A DNA stretch of 64,000 bases from Chlorogloeopsis sp038404745 (lineage in GTDB: Bacteria; Cyanobacteriota; Cyanobacteriia; Cyanobacteriales; Nostocaceae): the NCBI RefSeq assembly GCF_038404745.2, contig NZ_JAYKTT020000002.1, forward strand, positions 62,001 to 126,000. The letters run 5' to 3'. Shown piece by piece: positions 17,944 through 26,558 of the stretch (position 1 is its first letter; each line of letters opens with the position of its first letter). The translations under genes and the position numbers were made by a program. Under the pieces are notes generated by a model. It did no database searches. It saw only the letters and a list, made by a program, of their open reading frames with translations, and was not told where the DNA came from.

Positions 17944-18156
17944 GAGCTTGTTTATAAATAAAATCTTAAATAGGATGTGCTACGACAATGCAAAAGCTTG
18001 ACAGCATGATGTAGATATGAATTTGTCGTAATGCATCAGATTCAGAATAGATCCGGTGTGTTACGACGCATCGATACTTGTCCTAAAAGTTTCAGATACA
18101 CTAGTGCGTCTAGCACACCCTACAAGAATTTTATTTTTATCTTAGTAAACACCCTC
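17944..18156. mobile_element. MITE-like element in the nrtC-nrtD gap
   Basis: About 213 bp bounded by long imperfect inverted repeats: the left end GAGCTTGTTTA...AATAAAATC...TAGGATGTGCTA matches the reverse complement of the right end TAGCACACCCTA...ATTTTATTTTTAT...TAAACACCCTC. It has no open frame of note. Its ends resemble those at 10564-10651, and the GTGTTT outer ends resemble 35656-35828. No clear target-site duplication was found by eye. Confidence 0.6.
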
Positions 18157-18174
18157 TCAGTTCATCGTTAAGAA

Positions 18175-20178
18175 TTAGGCTGCCCGTCTTGTTGGTGCAT
18201 CGAGAATAACTTCTGCAACAGAAAAATCGTGCTTAATCTTCAAGCTGTTGAGATAGGCAATTGGATCGTCAGCATTAAAGACGGTGCCATCAAATAAATT
18301 AATTGGCTGACGAGTGTAACTTGTATCCATACCTAATTCTCGTGCGGCGGTGCTAAACACACCAACTCGACATACTCGTTCTACAATTTCCACCCAATTT
18401 CTGGGGAAAGGTACTTCACCCCAACGTGCTAACTGCGTCATAATCCATATTTGCTCGGTGCGGCTGGGACGGTTGATCGCAGACTCTGCAAAAAATTGGT
18501 GATGGGCATATTCCTGCATCGGATGATCTAAGTCACAGGTAACATTATTTGGATCTTCGATTTGGATGTACTCAATATCGGTACTGACATATTCCCGCCG
18601 CGCCAAAATTTCCCGAATTTCTTGAGCATTTTCAGGAAGCGAACAGTAATAACAAGCTTCCAATAAAGCTTTAGTCAATGCAATGTAAGTATTGGGATAA
18701 GCTGTTGCCCAATCTTCTCGTACACCGAGAACTTTACCCGGATGCCCCAACCAAACTTCTAAATCGGTAGCAATTGTAAAGCCAACGTTTTCAGCAGCAG
18801 CACGGATATTCCAAGGTTCACCTACACAGTAACCATCAATAGTTCCAGCTTGCAAGTCAACTACCATCTGGGCAGGGGGGATGGTTTTAATATCCACATC
18901 TTGATCAGGATCGACACCACCAGATGCAAGCCAGTAACGTAGCAGCAGGCTATGCATTGAGGAAGGATGCACTACTCCCATAATGTGCCGTTTGTCACGG
19001 GTGCTTTTGAGATACTGTTTGAATTCAGCGACGGTTTGTATCCCTTGTTCATAAAAGCGTTTTGCGAGGGTAATGGCATTACCGTTACGCGTCATAGTCA
19101 GGGAGGTAACAATGGGTAGAGGTCGATTTTCATTGCCTCCCAAAGTTAACCACATCGGCATACCAGAGGGCATTTGGGCAGCATCTAAATATCCACCTGC
19201 AATGCCGTCAACAATGCCGCGCCAACTAGTTTCGCGCACCAAGTTGACATCATCTAAACCGTGCTTGGCGAAAAAGCCTTTCTCTTTTGCTACTGCTAGA
19301 GGGGCGCAGGCAGTTAGAGGTACAAAGCCAATTTCCAAATTGACTTTTTCCAAACCGTGCTTTGAGACAATGGTAGTTTTGCGTGCGCGAATTTTTTTAA
19401 TGCGCTTCTGTTGGTTGAGGAAGTAAATCATTTCGCTGCGCAAGCTGTAGTAACTGGGATGTTCTACCACTTCCATCCGCTTGCGAGGTCTAGGAATATC
19501 TACTTCTAAAATGCCACCAATTTTTGATTCTGGCCCGTTGGTGAGCATCACAATTCTATCGGAAAGCAGCACTGCTTCATCAACATCGTGGGTAACCATC
19601 ACGGCGGTGACTTGGTTTTGTTCGCAGATTTGCATCAATTGTTCTTGCAAATTACCGCGTGTGAGTGCATCCAAAGCACCAAATGGCTCATCCAGCAGCA
19701 GTAACTTAGGACGAATTGCTAAAGCGCGGGCGATCGCTACCCTTTGCTTTTGTCCACCAGATAACATTGCTGGAGGTTTTTCGGCATGAGGACGCAACCC
19801 CACCATATCAATATGTTGTTCGACAATGGTGCGACGTTCGCCTGCTGGCAGATGCGTCATGACTGAATCTACAGCCAAAGCTATATTTTCTCGTACCGTT
19901 CGCCAAGGCAGCAGCGAATAATTTTGGAAAACCACCATCCGGTCTGGCCCTGGTTTAGTGATACGTTTGCCTTCAAGAGTAACCAAACCATCACTTGGTA
20001 AATCTAAACCGGCAATCATATTTAATAATGTAGATTTACCACAACCGGAGTGGCCGATCAGGGAAATAAATTCGCCTTTTTTGATTTCTAAGTCAATACC
20101 TTTGAGAGCAATATATTGCCCACCATTGCTGAGGTTAAAAACCTTATCAATTTGGTCAATTGCAACGAATACAGACAT
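18175..20178 (-). CDS. nrtC: Nitrate ABC transporter NrtC (ATPase plus NrtA-like domain)
   Basis: A 667-residue two-domain protein. The N-terminal ABC ATPase (about 1-255) has GHSGCGKST, LSGGQKQRVAIARAL and LLLLDEPFGALD; the C-terminal part (about 280-660) is a solute-binding domain like NrtA (GFVPLTACAPLAVAKEKGFF, DGYCVGEPWN). In Synechococcus the C-terminal domain of NrtC mediates ammonium-promoted inhibition of transport. The start is placed at the ATG at 20178; the longer frame up to 20271 is translated heptad repeat (PTSYFPL units) and is rejected. It lies 129 bp after nrtB. Confidence 0.93.
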   Translation of the reverse strand: MSVFVAIDQIDKVFNLSNGGQYIALKGIDLEIKKGEFISLIGHSGCGKSTLLNMIAGLDLPSDGLVTLEGKRITKPGPDRMVVFQNYSLLPWRTVRENIALAVDSVMTHLPAGERRTIVEQHIDMVGLRPHAEKPPAMLSGGQKQRVAIARALAIRPKLLLLDEPFGALDALTRGNLQEQLMQICEQNQVTAVMVTHDVDEAVLLSDRIVMLTNGPESKIGGILEVDIPRPRKRMEVVEHPSYYSLRSEMIYFLNQQKRIKKIRARKTTIVSKHGLEKVNLEIGFVPLTACAPLAVAKEKGFFAKHGLDDVNLVRETSWRGIVDGIAGGYLDAAQMPSGMPMWLTLGGNENRPLPIVTSLTMTRNGNAITLAKRFYEQGIQTVAEFKQYLKSTRDKRHIMGVVHPSSMHSLLLRYWLASGGVDPDQDVDIKTIPPAQMVVDLQAGTIDGYCVGEPWNIRAAAENVGFTIATDLEVWLGHPGKVLGVREDWATAYPNTYIALTKALLEACYYCSLPENAQEIREILARREYVSTDIEYIQIEDPNNVTCDLDHPMQEYAHHQFFAESAINRPSRTEQIWIMTQLARWGEVPFPRNWVEIVERVCRVGVFSTAARELGMDTSYTRQPINLFDGTVFNADDPIAYLNSLKIKHDFSVAEVILDAPTRRAA

Positions 20179-20183
20179 GGCAG

Positions 20184-20245
20184 TGAAGTATGAAGTGGGA
20201 AGTGGGAAGTATGAAGTGGGAAGTGGGAAGTATGAAGTGGGAAGT
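20184..20245. repeat. Short tandem repeat between nrtB and nrtC
   Basis: Alternating GAAGTGGGAAGT and GAAGTAT units form about 62 bp directly before the nrtC start. This is the short tandemly repeated sequence type common in heterocystous cyanobacteria. It removes an obvious Shine-Dalgarno site from the nrtC leader (the minus strand reads ACTTCCCACTTC). Confidence 0.8.
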
Positions 20246-20307
20246 TTAAAGCCTAACTTTTCATCCTTCATACTTTATCCTTATATCCTTCAGGGTATTC
20301 TTCAGCC

Positions 20308-21150
20308 TTACTTTTGATCTGCTGGTGGCAAAATCAATGTTTGAATCCAAGCCATTAATTTATCTAAGAGCAAACCAACAGCGCCGATATAAATCAGGGC
20401 TAAGATAATTTCGCTAACATTGTTGTTTTGATAAGCATCCCAGATGAAAAAGCCAATGCCGACAATACCTGACATGACAATTTCTGCTGCGATAATTGCT
20501 AACCACGCTAAACCGATCGCAATTCTCAAGCCTGTAAAAATGTAGGGTAAAGCAGCAGGAATGAGAATATTAAAGAAATACTCTTTTTTGGAAAGTTGTA
20601 GAACTTTGGCAACGTTGTTGTAATCTTGAGGAATTTCTTTTACTCCTACAGCAGTGTTAATTAAAATTGGCCAAATTGCGGTGATGAAAATTACAAATAA
20701 TGCTGATGGCTCATTTTGTCGCAAAGCTGCTAAGGAGATGGGAACCCAAGCCAAGGGTGGTACAGTTCGCAATAACTGAAAAAGAGGATCTAACGCTTTG
20801 GACATTATTTTACTAGTACCAATTAAAATGCCCAAACCAATACCTACAATTGCAGCTAAGGTGTAACTGATTGCTACTCGTTTGAGACTAGCAAGAATCT
20901 GCCAAAACAAACCTTTGTCAATTCCACCTCTGTCATAAAAGGGATACAAAATTAATATCCAGGTGTCTTGAACAACTTGAATTGGCCCTGGTAGAGTTGC
21001 TCCTGGCAGCCAAGAAAACAGTTGCCATATAGCTAGAAATATAGCGATCGCAATCACAGGAGGCAAAAGATCAGGAAATTGCTTTTGCAAGCGCGATAGG
21101 AAGCTATTGTCAAAACTAGGGTTAGGACGTCGTCTGCTGGCTACTGTCAT
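20308..21150 (-). CDS. nrtB: Nitrate ABC transporter permease NrtB
   Basis: A 280-residue integral membrane permease with about six hydrophobic segments. The AVGVKEIPQDYNNVAKVLQLSK region followed by ILIPAALPYIFTGLRI is the EAA-like cytoplasmic loop that docks the ATPases. It resembles the NrtB/CmpB/SsuC group; the identity rests on the nrtA and nrtC neighbours. The protein forms the channel for nitrate and nitrite. It lies 102 bp after nrtA and starts with a basic N terminus. Confidence 0.93.
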   Translation of the reverse strand: MTVASRRRPNPSFDNSFLSRLQKQFPDLLPPVIAIAIFLAIWQLFSWLPGATLPGPIQVVQDTWILILYPFYDRGGIDKGLFWQILASLKRVAISYTLAAIVGIGLGILIGTSKIMSKALDPLFQLLRTVPPLAWVPISLAALRQNEPSALFVIFITAIWPILINTAVGVKEIPQDYNNVAKVLQLSKKEYFFNILIPAALPYIFTGLRIAIGLAWLAIIAAEIVMSGIVGIGFFIWDAYQNNNVSEIILALIYIGAVGLLLDKLMAWIQTLILPPADQK

Positions 21151-21227
21151 GGATTTTGCTCTCCTCTACTGGTGTTTTTGGGTTTTTTGATTACTTTTGA
21201 GTCGTGGTTATTAGTAAGTAATTACAA

Positions 21228-21255
21228 CTAACTACTAACTACTAACCACTAACTA
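21228..21255. repeat. CTAACTA heptanucleotide repeat at the nrtA 3' end
   Basis: Four tandem heptads (CTAACTA, one CTAACCA) overlap the nrtA stop codon, so the repeat supplies the TAG. It lies in the nrtA-nrtB gap. Confidence 0.75.
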
Positions 21256-22632
21256 AACACTGACTTTCTTGATTTTGAGGCTCTTTAAGTATGCTTCTGG
21301 CTTGTCTGGATCAAACTTGATGCCATCAAAAAATTCTTCTACACCACGAGATGTATTCGTGGGAATATCAGCAGTAGCTATTCCTGCTTCTTTTGCTGCT
21401 TGTTTCCAAATATCTTCACGGTTGACTTTATTAATTAATTCCTTCGCTTTGGCACCATTATTAGCAATGTAATCTTTTGGCAAGAAATTCCAACGCACAC
21501 TTTCTGTAATAAACCACAAATCATGGCTCTTATAGGGATAAGAAACGCTACCTCTTCCATCTTTCCAGTAGTAAGGTGCCATTGATTTATCATTTATTGT
21601 ACGCCCCTCACCCATGTCGTAATTGCCTTGAAATGGCCCTGCAAGGATTTCTGCTGGTAGATTAAAGTAGTTGCGTCCACCGAGAATTTCTGCTGCTTCT
21701 TTGCGGTTCTCAAAGTTATCTAACCATTGCTGCGCTTCCATGATTCCTTTTAAAAGCGCTCTGGTAGCTTTGGGATTTTTATCAACCCAATCAGCTCTCA
21801 TCGCAAAATATTCTTCAGGATGATTCTTCCAAATTTCTGCTGTTAATGCTGCTAAAAAGCCAATTTTGTCTTTGACAATACGATAAGGCCAAGGATCACC
21901 GGTACTAAAGGCATCCATTGTTCCGGTTTTCATGTTAGCGACTGTTTGTGCTGCCGGTACCGTCAGCAACTTTATATCTGCATCTGGATCTATACCACCA
22001 GCAGCTAACCAATAGCGAATCCAAAAATCTTGGTTGACAGCGGGAAATGTTTGGGCTGCTGTGAAGGGTGTGTTGGTTGATTTGAGTTGGCTAAATAAAG
22101 ATTTAGCTCCAGCAAGTTGTAAACCAATACTCTTACCTTGGTGCTTGCTTGCGATCGCAATTCCGTTCCCATGCGTGTTCAACTGCGCTAAAACATACAT
22201 GGGAATTTTTTGATTGCCCTTGGTAATTAAACCTTCTGTAATTAAATGTGGCATTGGCATCTGCCACTGTCCGCCATCAATACCACCACCAGCAGATCCA
22301 ATTTCAGCATTATCTCTTGCTGAACCCCAAGAAGCTTGCTTGGAAACTTCGACATCAGTCATGCCATACTTAGCAAAAAAGCCTTTTTCTTTGGCAATAA
22401 TTAAAGGCGCTGCTTCAACAATAGGAACGTATCCCAGCTTAACTGTAGTAGTTTCTGGCGCTTGTTCTGGACTAATGTTAGCAACCGGCTGCACTGCTGA
22501 CTGAGTTTGAGCGCTGCCACCTCCTGGTTCTGGTGGATTTCCTAAACAGCCTTTAAGCAAAACAGCACTGGCAGATAAACTTGCTGTTAATAAAAATTTA
22601 CGGCGGGTAAATTGGTTGAAAAGCTCAGACAT
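21253..22632 (-). CDS. nrtA: Nitrate/nitrite-binding lipoprotein NrtA
   Basis: A 459-residue solute-binding protein. The N terminus has a twin-arginine-like RRKFLLTAS motif, a hydrophobic stretch and a lipobox LKGC at about residue 29, so it should be a lipoprotein anchored on the periplasmic face. The binding domain (about 60-450) has VKLGYVPIVEAAPLIIAKEKGFF and DAFSTGDPWPYRIV, typical of NrtA/CmpA. CmpA (bicarbonate) is the alternative; NrtC with its C-terminal domain occurs in both systems, but the sequence reads as NrtA. It is the first gene of nrtABCD; no nirA precedes it and no narB follows nrtD. Confidence 0.9.
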   Translation of the reverse strand: MSELFNQFTRRKFLLTASLSASAVLLKGCLGNPPEPGGGSAQTQSAVQPVANISPEQAPETTTVKLGYVPIVEAAPLIIAKEKGFFAKYGMTDVEVSKQASWGSARDNAEIGSAGGGIDGGQWQMPMPHLITEGLITKGNQKIPMYVLAQLNTHGNGIAIASKHQGKSIGLQLAGAKSLFSQLKSTNTPFTAAQTFPAVNQDFWIRYWLAAGGIDPDADIKLLTVPAAQTVANMKTGTMDAFSTGDPWPYRIVKDKIGFLAALTAEIWKNHPEEYFAMRADWVDKNPKATRALLKGIMEAQQWLDNFENRKEAAEILGGRNYFNLPAEILAGPFQGNYDMGEGRTINDKSMAPYYWKDGRGSVSYPYKSHDLWFITESVRWNFLPKDYIANNGAKAKELINKVNREDIWKQAAKEAGIATADIPTNTSRGVEEFFDGIKFDPDKPEAYLKSLKIKKVSV

Positions 22633-22678
22633 GACAACCTCTGTGTGTAAATTTGTTTTTTAGATATGACAATTTTGG

Positions 22679-22704
22679 GCAAGAAAAAAATTAGTGTTTC
22701 TTGC
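22679..22704 (-). promoter_or_regulatory. Leader hairpin upstream of nrtA
   Basis: GCAAGAAA and TTTCTTGC are perfect 8-bp arms (minus strand) 47 bp before the nrtA ATG, followed by CCCAAAATTGT. It corresponds to the hairpin at 16481-16499 upstream of bicA. Confidence 0.45.
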
Positions 22705-22784
22705 TCTATTAGGGCGTATTAAACGCTATGTACGTACCATCAGCCGATGTCAACAAAGGAGATGGCAAACATCATAAAAATTCT

Positions 22785-22798
22785 GTATTTGCAATCAC
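22785..22798 (-). promoter_or_regulatory. Possible NtcA site upstream of nrtA
   Basis: The minus strand reads GTGATTGCAAATAC, a GTGN8TAC match to the relaxed NtcA consensus GTAN8TAC. NtcA control of nrt genes is established in cyanobacteria. No good -10 box lies at the canonical 22-bp distance, so the call is weak. Confidence 0.3.
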
Positions 22799-22905
22799 GC
22801 TTTTGTATTTAGAAAATTTATTCACGCTGTTTCTTTTCAATAGCTTACAGCTTTTCAGACAAAATAGTTCATTCTCAACCAGTGATTATTAAATAAATAT
22901 TAGAT
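22796..22905 (-). promoter_or_regulatory. Upstream block of nrtA related to bicA upstream block
   Basis: About 110 bp, 164-273 bp upstream of nrtA, collinear with 16598-16702. Shared elements on the minus strand are ATCTAATATTTATTTAATAA, a GAAAAGCTGTA/AGCTATT box and a TTTTCTAAATA box. Confidence 0.5.
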
Positions 22906-23314
22906 TAGTGATATAAGAAAAAGTTTATATAAATGGCTAAATGTTACTTGGGATTACTATGGAATATTTAAACTCCTATCATATCCATCATTAAAAATCT
23001 ATGCTTGATATCAATTATGCATTTTTTAATTAGACTTTTAATGCAATCATTGATAAAAACGATGATAATTACAAGCATATTTCTATGTATGTAAGAAATT
23101 GCAAAATATAACTTAATAAAGCTAGTTGATAAAGACAAATAAAATATGAATAAGAGGTAAATAAGAGACAAATAAGTATTACTGACATTGAGTCGAGGTG
23201 CGCCACTTAGAGGAATCAAACTTTCTGAGGGTTCCTTTCCCTAGTCACAAATACTTAGTCCCCAATTCCCCTTGACAGATTTCAGGGGGTTGTGGTTAGA
23301 AATGGCGATCGCTC
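22906..23314. other. AT-rich spacer without a convincing gene
   Basis: About 400 bp between the nrtA upstream block and the GNAT gene. An 83-codon minus-strand frame (22968-23219) is low-complexity Ile/Leu/Phe from AT-rich DNA, lacks a Shine-Dalgarno site and is not called. Near 23225-23290 are GGTTCC/CCCC-rich dispersed-repeat fragments. Confidence 0.5.
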
Positions 23315-23818
23315 TTATTTGGATAGGTTTGAGTTGAGCGAGATATCTCTGTTCAAGATTAAAAATCGTTGGCGATCCGAAGCCTTTACAAACTCATTGA
23401 CAATCTCAAAACCAACCTTCTGCCACGCCCGCAACGCCCGCTGATTGAACGCGGCGATCGTCACTCGTAGCTGACTCGCCTGGAAGTTTTGCCGAGCAAA
23501 AACTATTACCGCTTGAATAATTTGAGTACCTTGTCCCTGCCCTGTTAGATCTGGGCGCAATTCCATGCCCACATCCAACGCCTCCTGACTGTAATCTCCT
23601 CCTGGAACCTGCGCGTCTTTTCCAAAACAACAATATCCAATTACAGCCCGGTTTTCATCCCAAATAGTATGGTAACGGTTTTCTGGATTCAGCAACGTTG
23701 CAAGAGTAGACTCCAGTTTCTCAGGATCTAAGTTGTAGAAGTCATAAGGCGGTTCGTAGCACCAGGTGAGGATATGCCGAGCCGTTTGTTCGTCAATGAT
23801 ATGAAAAGCGAGTTTCAT
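23315..23818 (-). CDS. GNAT-family N-acetyltransferase
   Basis: A 167-residue enzyme with the GNAT fold. The acetyl-CoA loop is visible as RPDLTGQGQGTQII (motif A, Q/R-x-x-G-x-G/A form), followed by LRVTIAAFNQRALRAWQKVGF, the usual strand-helix end that closes with a Gly-Phe motif. The substrate (amino group of a small molecule or protein) is unknown. The gene is monocistronic, with a HIP1 site just after its stop. The divergent neighbour is an alpha/beta hydrolase 152 bp away. Confidence 0.8.
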   Translation of the reverse strand: MKLAFHIIDEQTARHILTWCYEPPYDFYNLDPEKLESTLATLLNPENRYHTIWDENRAVIGYCCFGKDAQVPGGDYSQEALDVGMELRPDLTGQGQGTQIIQAVIVFARQNFQASQLRVTIAAFNQRALRAWQKVGFEIVNEFVKASDRQRFLILNRDISLNSNLSK

Positions 23819-23970
23819 GTCTATGCTGCATCACACTTAATTGAAGCTGATTTTATTTCTTCACTTAACAAATGTGGGATGCAACTTGAGAATGATGCAC
23901 TGGCATTGTTTTCACAAGCAGGATCGAAATGATAGACCTATAGTTAATTGTCCGTATAAGGGTTTAACTT

Positions 23971-24876
23971 ATGTTTGTGCCACCAGGCTTTAGCCAAAAT
24001 TCTGTGATGACTAAGCTAGGCAGAATGGTTTACTATACTGCCGATGAAAAGCCTTGGGTAGATTCGGATGTCTCAAAATCGAGCGATCGCAAGTTAGTTT
24101 TTCTGCACGCCTTTGGTGGTGGTTCGTCTGCCTATGAATGGTCGAAGGTTTACCCGGCTTTTGCTCCAGATTATCAAGTTCTGGCACCAGATTTGATTGG
24201 TTGGGGACACTCGGATCACCCAGCCCACAACTATCAAATTGAAGACTACATTACAACCATTATTGAGTTTATCGAAAATACCTACAGCATTCCGACTGTG
24301 GTGATCGCTTCGGGATTAACAGCGGCTTTTACTATTCGTGCCGCGATCGCTCGTCCTGATTTATTCAAGTCTTTGATTTTAGTTACACCAGCAGCTCTTG
24401 AGGAATTTGGCGAAGACTACAAAAATAGCTTTTCTGCTCAAATCATCAAAATCCCGATGCTGGATCGTCTACTATATATGACTGGAATTTCCACAAGCTT
24501 TGGCATTCGCAGTTTTCTCGAACAACGGCAGTTTGCCCGTCCAGAAAGAGTTTATCCCGAAATTGTCGAAGCATACCTGCAATCTGCCCAACAGTTTAAT
24601 GCTGAGTATGCTGCTCTGGCTTTTGTCCGGGGAGATTTATCCTTTGATTTGTCCAGATACATTCCTCAATTGACCATTCCTACTGCTATCATCTGGGGGC
24701 AAAAGTCAAAGTATACTGGGCCTGATGTCGGGCGTCGTTTCACCGAAATTAACCCTAGAGCGATTCGGATTTTTCTACATTTAGATGATGTAGGTTTTAC
24801 TCCCCAATTAGAACTGCCTGCTGTGACAATAGGGCTGATTCGGAAGTTTTTACCTTTACTTGAGCAACCCACGTAA
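23971..24876 (+). CDS. Alpha/beta-hydrolase-fold protein lacking the catalytic Ser and His
   Basis: A 301-residue protein with clear alpha/beta hydrolase layout: VFLHAFGGGSSAYEW (oxyanion region, about 43-57), LAPDLIGWGHSD (about 71-82), the nucleophile elbow region at about 110-120 and a C-terminal DDVGFTPQLE region. The elbow reads IASGLTAAF where the family has VGxSxGG, so Gly115 stands at the nucleophile site. At the catalytic His site the sequence is VGF rather than CGH (Phe276). It is therefore probably not a hydrolase and may be a binding or regulatory protein. It lies convergent to the hybrid kinase gene (11 bp gap). Confidence 0.75.
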   Translation: MFVPPGFSQNSVMTKLGRMVYYTADEKPWVDSDVSKSSDRKLVFLHAFGGGSSAYEWSKVYPAFAPDYQVLAPDLIGWGHSDHPAHNYQIEDYITTIIEFIENTYSIPTVVIASGLTAAFTIRAAIARPDLFKSLILVTPAALEEFGEDYKNSFSAQIIKIPMLDRLLYMTGISTSFGIRSFLEQRQFARPERVYPEIVEAYLQSAQQFNAEYAALAFVRGDLSFDLSRYIPQLTIPTAIIWGQKSKYTGPDVGRRFTEINPRAIRIFLHLDDVGFTPQLELPAVTIGLIRKFLPLLEQPT

Positions 24877-24887
24877 ATTTAGAAAAT

Positions 24888-26504
24888 TCAGCTTTTAATT
24901 AGTGCTGCAATTGTAGTTACCAGTTTATAAGGATCGGCTGGTTTAGAAATATGTTGTTGAAATCCGGCGGCAAAAACCTGTTTTTGTGTTGTCTCGGCGG
25001 CATAAGCAGTTAAGGCGATCGCAGGAATTTGCCCACCCTGATTGGCTGGCATAGCTCGTAGTTTTCGGATCAAGGCATAACCATCAACATCTGGCATACC
25101 TAGATCGCTCAACAGCAAATCTGGTTTTGACTGCGCAATTAAAGCGAGTGCATCATTGGCTGATTCTGCCGCTGTGACGATCGCCCCCTGCTGTTCTAAT
25201 AGAAAGGCAAGAAACTCGCGTGTGTCAGCATCATCGTCCACCACTAATATCCGAATACCCTCTAAGGGAGTAGAGAGCATAGAGAACGGATAGAAATCCT
25301 CACTAAAGTTACTATCTCTTTTTGCTAACTTCTGACTTTGTTTATACACTGGAAGACAAACTGTAAATGTTGCGCCTTGTCCTTCTCCTGGACTTTCTGC
25401 CCAAACTGTACCACCATGCAACTCAACAAGCTGGCGCACAATTGCCAAACCTAATCCTAGTCCACCCGCTCTGCGAGTTATGCCACTATCTGCCTGCCGG
25501 AAATACTCAAACACGTGTGGCAAAAAGTCGGGACTAATGCCGTTACCTGTGTCCTTAACTCGGATTTGTACCTGAGAGTCAATCTGTTCTAAGTAAGCTT
25601 CAACCTTTCCACCGGGGGGTGTAAATTTAACAGCGTTTGAGAGCAAATTCCAAACTATTTGTTGAAGACGGCTACTATCACCTTTTACCCTGCCTACATT
25701 TGTATCCAAATAAAGATTAATTTGAATTGATTTTGCTTCTGCTGCCAATCGGACTGTTTCTAGGGCCGCTTCAATACTAACAGCAAGATTAACGATTTCT
25801 AAATTCAGTCCTAGTTTACCCCGGAGAATGCGGGAGATATCCAACAAATCCTCAATTAATTGAACCTGGAGTTCAGCATTTCGTTCGATGGTTTCAATTG
25901 CGCGAGCGGTAACTACTTCGTTCAATAAACGTTTTCTCAGTAGCTTTGCCCAACCTAAAATTGGATTGAGAGGGGAACGAAGTTCGTGAGAAACTATCGC
26001 CAGAAATTCGTCTTTGATACGGTTTGCTGTCTCAGCCGCTTCTTTAGCTCGTTGGCGTTCTTCTGCTACAGCTAATGCCTGATCTCGTAAGTTCTTATAT
26101 TCCTGAACTCGCAATGTTAAATCAGTAACATCTTGAATTGAGAAAAGAGCATAAAAACTGTCTGCATTCAATGCAGGCACAGCAGTTACTGTTGTGTGCT
26201 GGATACGATATTTACCTGCTGCTAACGGTACAGGAATAACATATTTATGTAGTTGAGAAGAAAAGATTGTGGGAGGCCCACCTTCAAAAATTTGATGTAG
26301 GCGGCTAGCGTAACGAGGTTGATTCAGATGAGGAAAATAATCATCAATCGAGGCTCCTAAAATCTGATTTCTAGGAATTTTTGTCCATTCTTCTAAACTA
26401 CAGTTCCAGAATAAAACGGTGCGATCGCAATTTAGAACAAAAGCTCCTAAAGGAATTTGATCTAAAAGGCTGAATTTTTCCTGAACTTGCTCAATTTCGT
26501 TCAT
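24888..26504 (-). CDS. Hybrid sensor histidine kinase (PAS-HisKA-HATPase-REC)
   Basis: A 538-residue cytoplasmic kinase without membrane segments. A PAS domain covers about 10-130, a short coiled coil about 132-162, then the H-box FLAIVSHELRSPLNP with phospho-acceptor His173, the N-box QQIVWNLLSNAVKF, G-boxes DTGNGISPDF and GGLGLGLAIV, and a C-terminal receiver (about 416-535) with ILVVDDDADT and LLLSDLGMPDVDG. It should autophosphorylate and relay to its own receiver. It heads toward the plus-strand hydrolase and lies 54 bp after cheC on the same strand, so it may be co-transcribed with the CheY-CheC genes. Confidence 0.9.
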   Translation of the reverse strand: MNEIEQVQEKFSLLDQIPLGAFVLNCDRTVLFWNCSLEEWTKIPRNQILGASIDDYFPHLNQPRYASRLHQIFEGGPPTIFSSQLHKYVIPVPLAAGKYRIQHTTVTAVPALNADSFYALFSIQDVTDLTLRVQEYKNLRDQALAVAEERQRAKEAAETANRIKDEFLAIVSHELRSPLNPILGWAKLLRKRLLNEVVTARAIETIERNAELQVQLIEDLLDISRILRGKLGLNLEIVNLAVSIEAALETVRLAAEAKSIQINLYLDTNVGRVKGDSSRLQQIVWNLLSNAVKFTPPGGKVEAYLEQIDSQVQIRVKDTGNGISPDFLPHVFEYFRQADSGITRRAGGLGLGLAIVRQLVELHGGTVWAESPGEGQGATFTVCLPVYKQSQKLAKRDSNFSEDFYPFSMLSTPLEGIRILVVDDDADTREFLAFLLEQQGAIVTAAESANDALALIAQSKPDLLLSDLGMPDVDGYALIRKLRAMPANQGGQIPAIALTAYAAETTQKQVFAAGFQQHISKPADPYKLVTTIAALIKS

Positions 26505-26558
26505 TTGGTCAGACCGTTTTTAATTTTTCTACAGCAATTTTTGCTGGAACTTTTCTTA

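Noticed and set aside
20179..20271. 31-residue N-terminal extension of NrtC (PTSYFPL repeats)
   Set aside because: It is the translation of short tandem repeats in the nrtB-nrtC gap; the ABC domain starts at the ATG at 20178.
21253..22632. Alternative reading of the transporter as CmpABCD (bicarbonate)
   Set aside because: The binding protein and the NrtC C-terminal domain look nitrate-type, but this was judged by eye and an alignment with CmpA would be decisive.
22722..22740. NtcA box candidate around GTACGTAC upstream of nrtA
   Set aside because: Spacing between GTA and TAC is not eight bases in any register; only the 22785 site fits, and weakly.
22968..23219. 83-codon minus-strand frame in the nrtA upstream spacer
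   Set aside because: Its Ile/Leu/Phe/Lys/Ser-rich composition follows from AT-rich DNA; there is no ribosome site or recognisable family.
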